Source: JAUIHN01 sp964556075 (lineage in GTDB: Bacteria > Patescibacteriota > Saccharimonadia > Saccharimonadales > Saccharimonadaceae). From it: DNA of 6,043 bases. Shown piece by piece: positions 1 through 4,811 of this stretch. Below the pieces are notes generated by a model. That model ran no database searches, was not told where the DNA came from, and saw only the letters and a list, made by a program, of their open reading frames with translations. Each line of letters opens with the position of its first letter. Position 1 is the stretch's first letter. The position numbers and the translations under genes were made by a program. Where the stretch lies: the NCBI GenBank assembly GCA_964556075.1, contig CAZKUV010000046.1, forward strand, positions 1 through 6,043. The letters are read 5' to 3'.

Positions 1-80
1 ATACGTTACAGTATACAAATCTTTCGCCCCTGTCAGAGTTGGCAGCCGGGTAGGAAGGGTACGTTTCAAGGAGTGGTACC

Positions 81-563
81 ATGTGTGTTCACTACGAATT
101 TCTTCCGCGGGACAAGGAGCGGCTGCTACGAGCTGTCAGCGCCGCTTCCATCGGCACGCGAGTGAACGGCGAAATCGACGTGGCGCGCTTTCAAAAAGAA
201 TTCGCCCAGGAGCTTGCTTGGCTCATCTGGGACTTCGGCGCCAAACCGGTGTTTCGCTCGCTCGTAGCGCTCCAGGAGGAAATCGGACTGCCCTGCGGCA
301 TCTCGTACCTTGAAGAAGCCGGTCTCATTCTCCCAAGTAACGTCGATGAGGTCGATGACTGTATCGATTACACGGTCATCTTCAGGAGCACGTCGGTCAA
401 AACATATATCAAGACAGGTCACGGACTAGACGAACCTTGTCGCATCCCGCTCACCAGCAAGGTATCAGCCCGTCTGCCGAAGAAAGAAGCACAGCGCATC
501 ATCCAGCAGCGGAGACACGCAATCGAAACGATGCGAGAGATCCACGACCCCCAGGCCGCGTAG
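81..563 (+). CDS. Hypothetical soluble protein, 160 aa, unknown function
   Basis: I do not recognise this family. The start is supported by AAGGAG at 68-73, seven bases before the ATG, and the gene ends 13 bases before an intrinsic terminator at 577-610, so it is a complete unit. The protein is hydrophilic, has no signal peptide or membrane segment, and mixes acidic and basic helical segments: an N-terminal helical part (about residues 8-50, with WLIWDFGAKPVF at about 47-58), a central acidic stretch (VDEVDDCIDY, about 88-97) and a basic C-terminal helix rich in K, R and Q (about 133-152). Four cysteines are scattered and form no CxxC pair. Upstream, a small hairpin (CTGTCA 30-35 with TGGCAG 40-45, one G-U) lies in the leader. 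No clear promoter is visible in the first 80 bases, so it may be read from a promoter outside the window. A real gene is likely because of its length, ribosome site and terminator; the function is open. Confidence 0.75.
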   Translation: MCVHYEFLPRDKERLLRAVSAASIGTRVNGEIDVARFQKEFAQELAWLIWDFGAKPVFRSLVALQEEIGLPCGISYLEEAGLILPSNVDEVDDCIDYTVIFRSTSVKTYIKTGHGLDEPCRIPLTSKVSARLPKKEAQRIIQQRRHAIETMREIHDPQAA

Positions 564-576
564 CCAAAACGTACAC

Positions 577-610
577 GAGCCGCCTCGCAATGAGACGGCT
601 CTTTTCTTTT
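577..610 (+). terminator. Intrinsic terminator of the 81-563 gene
   Basis: GAGCCG (577-582) pairs with CGGCTC (596-601). One mismatch is followed by CTC (584-586) with GAG (592-594) around a five-base loop. TTTTCTTTT follows at 602-610. It faces the minus-strand terminator at 661-704, so transcription converges here. Confidence 0.88.
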
Positions 611-660
611 CTAGAACCCTAGCTGCCAACCCCCCCAATAACAAATATACTTTCGAATAA

Positions 661-704
661 CCAAAAAAGCGCTCCAAGTAAGGGTGGGCATCACTCGGAG
701 CGCT
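661..704 (-). terminator. Intrinsic terminator of the minus-strand RNA
   Basis: Read on the minus strand, AGCGCTCCGAGTGA (704-691) pairs with TTACTTGGAGCGCT (681-668) as an uninterrupted 14-bp stem with two G-U pairs. The loop is nine bases (TGCCCACCC), and a run of six T follows (668-663). On the plus strand the tail is only ATTTTG and the two wobbles become mismatches, so the minus direction is strongly preferred. The loop is complementary to an upstream segment of the same RNA (725-719). Confidence 0.88.
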
Positions 705-1000
705 ATTTTGCCCTTCAACCCACCCGAATCTCCACGTATGAAGCGTCTAAACCAACATCTCGCAAAGGGTAGCGCCTGACCAAAAGGTCAATACTTGATA
801 CTCACGTATGGAGACCTGCCGTATAGGTTTCCTTTGAGACAAACGTCTCGCGGGGTGAATTAAAGGGGTTAGTATGTACGCAATGCTTAACGTCTAGAAG
901 TGGAGGGTAGACAACTTTTAGACACATTGCATACACTCTAACATAACAGTTAGAATAGGGGGTATAAGGTGCGTTTGGCTGATTTCCATCAACCAACCGT
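661..1000 (-). ncRNA. Structured non-coding RNA of about 340 nt, class not recognised
   Basis: An RNA gene is inferred from a complete minus-strand transcription unit (promoter 1006-1034, terminator 661-704) with dense secondary structure and no good reading frame. Helices, in transcript order: a 9-bp hairpin with GGAA loop (996-975); a hairpin UCUAAC/GUUAGA (954-937); an arm of 11 bp plus a G-U, an A-A mismatch and 5 bp (942-925 with 885-868), capped by a C-rich loop containing CCCUCC; a 15-bp long-range helix (867-853 with 725-711) closing a domain that holds GAGAC/GUCUC (849-836), AUAC-GUGA-GUAT (809-798) and UGACC-UUUU-GGUCA (790-777); then the terminator. The G-U pairs (three in the long helix, two in the terminator, one in the first hairpin) would be A-C mismatches if the plus strand were transcribed. 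I see no RNase P core motif, no tmRNA T-arm or CCA end, and no SRP domain IV loop. It could be a known class too diverged to recognise by eye. Confidence 0.8.
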
Positions 1001-1005
1001 GCACC

Positions 1006-1034
1006 ATATTAGCACGTTTTAGTGATAGTGTCAA
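1006..1034 (-). promoter_or_regulatory. Strong sigma-70-type promoter of the minus-strand RNA
   Basis: On the minus strand there is a perfect TTGACA (1034-1029), a 17-base spacer and TAATAT (1011-1006). TGC immediately precedes the -10, forming an extended -10. Transcription should start near 1000-998, just before the first hairpin of the RNA. This is one of the two best promoters in the window. Confidence 0.85.
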
Positions 1035-1113
1035 TACTTTTTACATAAAAACGTGTATTAATCAATGAAGTGCTACCTCTAGAGGAATGTTACCGTAAGC
1101 TGTTAGTCTTCTA

Positions 1114-1142
1114 TTGCGCCGATAAAATCTTGGTTATATAAG
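1114..1142 (+). promoter_or_regulatory. Candidate distal promoter of the CAP-domain gene
   Basis: TTGCGC (1114-1119), 17 bases, TATAAG (1137-1142). The -35 is weak. The -10 overlaps the inverted repeat 1132-1154, which would suit a repressor site. The leader would be about 160 bases. Confidence 0.35.
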
Positions 1143-1154
1143 ATACATATAACC
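1132..1154. repeat. 8-bp inverted repeat, possible operator
   Basis: GGTTATAT (1132-1139) and ATATAACC (1147-1154) are perfect inverted copies separated by seven bases. No T tract follows, so it is not a terminator. It lies over a candidate -10 box between the divergent RNA gene and the CAP gene. A binding protein is inferred, not shown. Confidence 0.5.
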
Positions 1155-1188
1155 CCATAAGTCGCGTGAGTACGCCACAACAAATGAC

Positions 1189-1217
1189 TTCGATACATAT
1201 TCAATGCGAGATATAAG
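1189..1217 (+). promoter_or_regulatory. Candidate proximal promoter of the CAP-domain gene
   Basis: TTCGAT (1189-1194), 17 bases, TATAAG (1212-1217). The -10 is identical to that of the distal candidate, and the -35 is only a partial match. It would give a leader of about 85 bases containing a small hairpin (AGGGT 1270-1274 with ACCCT 1279-1283). Confidence 0.35.
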
Positions 1218-1309
1218 TGAATAAAGGTTTGGGCGCACTCTGGTACCCGACAAGTTCAGTCAGTAGGGTAGGGTGAATACCCTGTTCCTCGTGTGGTAAA
1301 AAGAATACC

Positions 1310-1843
1310 ATGAAGAAAAGTCTCGTCGCCCTGTCAATAGCAAGTACCATTATCTTATTGGGCCTAGGCTTCCTGTTTCGTGGGTTACTTGTACCTGACT
1401 TGCCACCTGCCCCTGTGCTGTCTAGCTCACAGTCTAGCGACTTGTCGCTGACTAGGGAAAACTTGCTAATGCTTGTTAATGAGGAGCGAGCCAAGGTCGG
1501 CGTCGCGCCGCTTGTTATAGACGAGATGTTAAACCAGTCGGCGCAGTGGAAGGCAGAGGACATGAAGATCCATAACTACAGAGCCCACGTGAAACCTGGC
1601 GAAACCAGTCCTAACGGGCTAGAATATCTCAAAGTACTGAACCAACAACAAATGAAATGCCGGTATATTAGCGAAAACATCGCGTGGATGCGTGACGAGA
1701 CCGACCTTTCGGCCACTGCCGCCATCGAGGGGTGGAAAGGCTCAGAAAAACACTACGCCGCGATGGTGAACCCAGAGTATACCCTTACCGGTTTTGGCAT
1801 AGCAAACGATGTGGCCGTCGAGCATTTCTGTATACCTCTCTAA
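1310..1843 (+). CDS. CAP-domain (SCP/PR-1-like) exported or membrane-anchored protein
   Basis: Residues 1-4 are MKKS, followed by a hydrophobic segment (about 5-23) that works as a signal peptide or N-terminal anchor; no lipobox or clear cleavage site is seen. A Pro/Ser-rich linker (about 29-45) leads to a CAP domain (about 48-177). Family hallmarks are visible: NEERAKVGVAPL (56-67), a His in RAHVKPG (H93), SENIAW (E122) and GWKGSEKHYAAM with H148, then NPEYTLTGFGI (154-164). H93, E122 and H148 fit the usual CAP cavity residues. C117 and C174 could form a disulphide. Length suits a single-domain bacterial CAP protein; substrate and role are not known for most such proteins. There is no Shine-Dalgarno: the ATG sits at the foot of a weak hairpin (TGGTA 1294-1298 with TACCA 1306-1310). 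The start is chosen because it gives the expected lysine-plus-hydrophobic N-terminus. Leucine codons are much more mixed (TTA, TTG, CTA) than in topA, which may mean different ancestry. Confidence 0.85.
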   Translation: MKKSLVALSIASTIILLGLGFLFRGLLVPDLPPAPVLSSSQSSDLSLTRENLLMLVNEERAKVGVAPLVIDEMLNQSAQWKAEDMKIHNYRAHVKPGETSPNGLEYLKVLNQQQMKCRYISENIAWMRDETDLSATAAIEGWKGSEKHYAAMVNPEYTLTGFGIANDVAVEHFCIPL

Positions 1844-2085
1844 GTAGCTGTTAACCTCACTCCATTCTCCTTCTCTTAGAAACGAGATTTTTCATGATCA
1901 GACAAAGCGCTACTACGCAGCTGCCCAGAAAGGGGCTGGCTTCATAAACCCCGTAACCGGAGCGCTCAAACCAGACCGCAACCAGTGTACTGTGACGCTT
2001 CCTTGGTCTCTCTGGCGCTGACGGAGTGCTTGAATTCAGCCAACAAAAACTTGTCGCATGCTGCGGATACGAATACGGTCAGCAC

Positions 2086-2097
2086 CGCAGTACTGCG
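2086..2097. repeat. Perfect 12-bp palindrome
   Basis: CGCAGTACTGCG reads the same on both strands with no spacer. It overlaps the right arm of a wider dyad (CTGCGG 2061-2066 with CCGCAG 2085-2090), so a dimer-binding site or two alternative RNA hairpins are possible. Confidence 0.5.
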
Positions 2098-2197
2098 CTT
2101 CAGAAACATTCCTACAGAGCCTTCAGAAGTGCGCGTCGGGCGGAGCCCCGCACGGGTGGCAGGCGGTGTCGCATACGACCCAGGCGTCAACCCAAAA

Positions 2198-2214
2198 GAT
2201 ACATAGATACATAT
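2198..2214 (+). repeat. Tandem GATACATA repeat upstream of topA
   Basis: GATACATA occurs twice in direct succession (2198-2205, 2206-2213), followed by an alternating AT run to 2219. The same octamer also occurs at 1142-1149 and 1192-1199 upstream of the CAP gene, and I found no copy inside a gene. Confidence 0.5.
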
Positions 2215-2291
2215 ATATAGCGCGGACACTTCGCGCCGCTTTATGTCTTTACATTTCAAATTTGTCTGTTAGTATTGAGCACTGGACTAGC

Positions 2292-2317
2292 TATATAAAC
2301 AGGCAAATCGCTATACT
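2292..2317 (+). promoter_or_regulatory. topA: Candidate topA promoter region
   Basis: Two -10-like boxes are present: TATATA/TATAAA (2292-2299), with a weak TTAGTA 17 bases upstream (2269-2274), and TATACT (2312-2317), with no good -35. The second would start transcription near 2324, giving an almost leaderless mRNA. Which one is used cannot be decided from sequence. Confidence 0.4.
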
Positions 2318-2325
2318 GTATAAGC

Positions 2326-4629
2326 ATGAGCAAGAATTTAGTAATCGTTGAGTCACCGGCAAAAGCGAAGACTATCGAGAAGTATCTCGGTAGCGACTTC
2401 AAGGTGCTTTCGTCCATCGGCCACATCCGCTCCATCCCGAAAAAGACCAAGGACGGCACTCCGCCCGTTGATATCGAAAACGACTTTAAGACCCAATACG
2501 AAATCGATCCGGACAAGAAAAAAACTATCGCCGAGCTGAAAAAAGCTGTCAAAGCGGCCGACACCGTCTGGCTCGCAACCGATGAAGACCGCGAAGGGGA
2601 GGCCATCGCCTGGCATCTCTGCGAGGTGCTTGGTCTTGATCCGAAAAAGACCAACCGCATCGTCTTTCACGAAATCACCAAGACCGCGATCGAAGAGGCT
2701 ATTAAGCACCCTCGCACGGTCGACATGAACCTGGTCGAAGCCCAACAGGCGCGCCAGATTCTCGACCGCATCGTCGGCTTCGAGCTCAGTCCTGTGGTTT
2801 GGCAGAAGGTGCCTGGAGGCAAAAGCGCCGGACGGGTCCAAAGCCCCGCCGTGCGCCTTCTCGTCGAACGCGAACGCGAAATCGCGGCGTTCGCCGGCTC
2901 GAGCCAGTACAAGGTCAGCGCGCTATTCTATCACGGTAAGGACGAGTTCAAGGCAGAGCTAAAGCAGCGCTTTGAAACCGAAGAGGAGGCGAGAGCTTTA
3001 CTTGAAAGCCTCAAAGACGCCACCTTTACTGTCACCGGCATAACCAAGAGCCCGAGCACGCGAAATCCGGCGGCGCCATTTACGACCAGCACCCTTCAGC
3101 AGGAGGCGAACGCCAAGCTTGGGTTCGGTTCTAAAGCGACCATGGCCGCCGCTCAGAAACTCTACCAAGCCGGTAAGATTACCTACATGCGTACCGACAG
3201 CGTCAACCTGAGCGCCCAGGCAATCGCCGCCGCTACCGACTATATTAAGCGTCTCTACGGACCTCAGTACAGCACCGTCCGTACATTCAAGACGAAAAGC
3301 GCCAGCGCCCAGGAAGCTCACGAAGCCATCCGTCCGACGGACATCAGTCTCGAGACTGCCAGCAATAACGAGTATGACCAGAAGCTCTACGACCTTATCC
3401 GCCGCCGCACCCTCGCCAGTCAAATGAGTCCGGCGAAACTCGAGAACACGACCGTCACTATCTCCATTTCGACCCGCAACGAAACCTTCGAAGCCAAGGG
3501 GCAAATTATCGTGTTTGACGGATTCCTCCGCGTCTACGGCACCAGCAAAGAAGAAATCCTGCCGCCGCTCACTCAAAACGACCAGCTGCATTACAGCGAG
3601 CTGACCGCACGCCAGGTCTTCGCCAAGCCGCCAGCCCGCTACACTGAAGGTAGCCTAGTGAAGAAACTCGAGGAACTCGGTATCGGACGGCCGAGTACTT
3701 ACGCGACCATTATCGATACCATCCAGACCCGCGGCTACGTCGAAAAGGGCGACAGCGAAGGCGAGCCTCGCGACGTCGTCACATTGTCTCTCATTGACGG
3801 CAGCGTCGAACGCGAGATCGTTCAAGAAAAAACCGGTTCGACCAAAGGCAAGCTAATTCCAACCCCAAGCGGCGAGCTGATTGCCGACTTCCTGACGAGC
3901 TATTTCGAACCGGTGGTTGACTACGACTTCACCGCGAGAGTCGAGGAAGAATTCGACGCCATCGCCGAGGCGAGATTGGCGAGAAACGCCATGCTGAAAA
4001 ACTTCTACACGCCATTTCACGAGCTGATAGAAAAGTCCGGCGGTATTGACCGCTCGACGGTCGGCGCCAACCGAGAAGTCGGCGTCGATCCAAACACCGG
4101 CAAGCCGATTTTCGCGCGCTTCGGTCGGTTCGGACCGATGCTGCAGCTCGGCAGCCAAGACAGCGACGACAAACCGCAGTTCGCGCCGCTCCCCAAAGGG
4201 ACGACGATCGAAACCGTTACCTTAGAGCAGGCCGTGCATGCCTTCAAGCTCCCGCGCCTCGTCGGACAGACCGAGGATGGTCAGGACATTAAGGCCAATA
4301 TCGGTCGCTTCGGTCCGTATATTCAGGTCGGCAAGCTCTTCGTCAGCATCAAGTCGCTCGATCCGCACACCATCACGCTTGAAGAAGCCAGACAGCTGTA
4401 TAAAGAGAAATTAGAAGCCGAGAAAGCTAAGCATATCGCGGACTTCGGCGACGGCATCAAGGTGCTTAATGGCCGCTATGGAGCGTACGTCACCGATGGC
4501 ACCAAGAACGCCAAGATACCTAAAGATACCGATCCGAAGGAGCTGACCCACGAACAGGCCAAGGCGCTGCTCGACGAAGCTCCCGCCAGAAAGCCCCGCC
4601 GCGGCGGACGTCGTTCAAAAGCCAGCTAG
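2326..4629 (+). CDS. topA: DNA topoisomerase I (type IA)
   Basis: Relaxes negatively supercoiled DNA by cutting one strand through a tyrosine-DNA link and passing the other strand, with Mg2+ and no ATP. The N-terminal TOPRIM domain shows LVIVESPAKAKTIEKYLG (5-22, metal-ligand Glu9) and DEDREGEAIAWHL (86-98, the acidic D-x-D-x-E triad). EAQQARQILDRIVGFELSP (138-156) and KSAGRVQSPAVRLL (166-179) are family signatures, and KITYMRTDSVNLS (284-296) carries the catalytic Tyr287. LGIGRPSTYATII (451-463) is also typical. There are no CxxC zinc fingers. Instead three C-terminal repeats follow, around 586-640, 643-692 and 703-752, each with a G-R-F/Y-G-P/A-Y/M-type core (ARFGRFGPML, NIGRFGPYIQ, LNGRYGAYVT), then a basic tail. 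At 767 residues it is complete. The start is the canonical TopA N-terminus, although no Shine-Dalgarno precedes it. It stands alone between long spacers. Confidence 0.97.
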   Translation: MSKNLVIVESPAKAKTIEKYLGSDFKVLSSIGHIRSIPKKTKDGTPPVDIENDFKTQYEIDPDKKKTIAELKKAVKAADTVWLATDEDREGEAIAWHLCEVLGLDPKKTNRIVFHEITKTAIEEAIKHPRTVDMNLVEAQQARQILDRIVGFELSPVVWQKVPGGKSAGRVQSPAVRLLVEREREIAAFAGSSQYKVSALFYHGKDEFKAELKQRFETEEEARALLESLKDATFTVTGITKSPSTRNPAAPFTTSTLQQEANAKLGFGSKATMAAAQKLYQAGKITYMRTDSVNLSAQAIAAATDYIKRLYGPQYSTVRTFKTKSASAQEAHEAIRPTDISLETASNNEYDQKLYDLIRRRTLASQMSPAKLENTTVTISISTRNETFEAKGQIIVFDGFLRVYGTSKEEILPPLTQNDQLHYSELTARQVFAKPPARYTEGSLVKKLEELGIGRPSTYATIIDTIQTRGYVEKGDSEGEPRDVVTLSLIDGSVEREIVQEKTGSTKGKLIPTPSGELIADFLTSYFEPVVDYDFTARVEEEFDAIAEARLARNAMLKNFYTPFHELIEKSGGIDRSTVGANREVGVDPNTGKPIFARFGRFGPMLQLGSQDSDDKPQFAPLPKGTTIETVTLEQAVHAFKLPRLVGQTEDGQDIKANIGRFGPYIQVGKLFVSIKSLDPHTITLEEARQLYKEKLEAEKAKHIADFGDGIKVLNGRYGAYVTDGTKNAKIPKDTDPKELTHEQAKALLDEAPARKPRRGGRRSKAS

Positions 4630-4646
4630 CAATACTAAGTTTGAAT

Positions 4647-4670
4647 GTAAAGTGTGATACCACTCTTTAC
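4647..4670. repeat. Hairpin downstream of topA
   Basis: GTAAAG (4647-4652) pairs with CTTTAC (4665-4670). After a T-T mismatch, GTG (4654-4656) pairs with CAC (4661-4663) around a four-base loop. It lies 18 bases after the topA stop, but no T tract follows, so it could be an mRNA 3' end stem or part of the downstream control region. Confidence 0.5.
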
Positions 4671-4690
4671 GACATACGTCTATTTCATGC

Positions 4691-4696
4691 TATAAT
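4691..4696 (+). promoter_or_regulatory. Upstream promoter P1 of the sigma-4/winged-helix gene
   Basis: A perfect TATAAT preceded directly by TGC (extended -10). A poor -35 (TTACGA, 4667-4672) lies 18 bases upstream, overlapping the hairpin 4647-4670. An extended -10 can work without a good -35. Confidence 0.5.
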
Positions 4697-4704
4697 TAAT
4701 TAGA

Positions 4705-4752
4705 TATGACAATTACTTGACTGAAATAAAAATCCATTTTATAATTGTCATA
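4705..4752. repeat. 11-bp inverted repeat framing promoter P2
   Basis: TATGACAATTA (4705-4715) and TAATTGTCATA (4742-4752) are perfect inverted copies with a 26-base spacer. The left arm ends one base before the -35 of P2, and the right arm covers part of its -10 and the expected start. The arms could bind a dimeric regulator or two dimers (the arm centres are about 37 bp apart), or be a DNA loop site. A role in control is inference. Confidence 0.65.
4717..4745 (+). promoter_or_regulatory. Strong promoter P2 of the sigma-4/winged-helix gene
   Basis: TTGACT (4717-4722), 17 bases, TATAAT (4740-4745): one mismatch to the sigma-70 consensus. Transcription should begin near 4752, giving a leader of about 52 bases. 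Confidence 0.85.
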
Positions 4753-4780
4753 GTAATTAACAACCCGCCGCTCAAACTGT

Positions 4781-4811
4781 AGAGAGGAAGATGTACCAGA
4801 CTTATGAGTGA
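4781..4811 (+). promoter_or_regulatory. Purine-rich ribosome site and overlapping six-codon upstream frame
   Basis: AGAGAGGAAG (4781-4790) is the only Shine-Dalgarno-like run before the gene, but AGGA ends 15 bases before the ATG at 4804, which is long. An ATG directly after it (4791) opens a frame of six codons (MYQTYE) whose stop (4809-4811) overlaps the start of the main gene. The small frame could deliver ribosomes to the real start, or be chance. Confidence 0.3.

Larger units (their letters stand above)
1844..2325. other. Intergenic stretch with no convincing gene; GC-rich island then AT-rich topA upstream region
   Basis: Just after the CAP gene a very weak terminator-like element is possible (TCTC 1872-1875, GAGA 1884-1887, TTTTT 1888-1892). 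From about 1900 to 2190 the DNA is as GC-rich as the genes and full of short dyads: GCCC/GGGC near 1920-1940, CTGCGG 2061-2066 with CCGCAG 2085-2090, a 12-bp palindrome 2086-2097, a direct repeat CTTCAGAA (2098-2105, 2121-2128) and a hairpin 2129-2153 (GTGCG and GGGC arms). Open frames on both strands overlap here, have no ribosome site and resemble nothing I know. After 2190 the sequence becomes AT-rich up to topA. It may be a decayed gene or a structured RNA. Confidence 0.5.

Noticed and set aside
802..996. 64-codon minus-strand frame with TTG start inside the RNA gene
   Set aside because: It has no ribosome site, its start lies in the first hairpin and the frame runs through the helices. 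The composition fits structured RNA, not protein.
661..1000. RNase P RNA, tmRNA, SRP RNA or 6S RNA identity
   Set aside because: There is no GAGGAAAGTCC-type core or ACAGNRA, no tRNA-like T-arm with CCA end, no SRP domain IV loop context around the GGAA tetraloop, and no single long bulged rod as in 6S. A diverged member cannot be excluded by eye.
1848..2021. Open frame after the CAP gene containing RYYAAAQKGAGFINPVTG
   Set aside because: It reads rather like protein but has no start codon with a ribosome site and ends after about 57 codons. It could be a gene remnant, but there is not enough to call one.
2220..2250. Terminator-like GCGCG/CGCGC hairpin followed by scattered T
   Set aside because: The tail (CGCTTTATGTCTTT) is interrupted and there is no gene for it to terminate, so the support is too weak.
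1966..2259. 97-codon minus-strand frame and overlapping 73-97 codon plus-strand frames
   Set aside because: Frames are open on both strands over the same GC-rich bases, with no ribosome site, no recognisable domain and dense palindromes. Mutual shadowing is the simpler reading.
2353..2841. Long minus-strand frames opposite topA and the sigma-4/winged-helix gene
   Set aside because: They are antisense shadows of strongly conserved coding sequence, with no independent signals.
4647..4680. Intrinsic terminator of topA
   Set aside because: The stem is good, but the sequence after it (GACATACGTC) has no T run on either side, so it is reported only as a hairpin.
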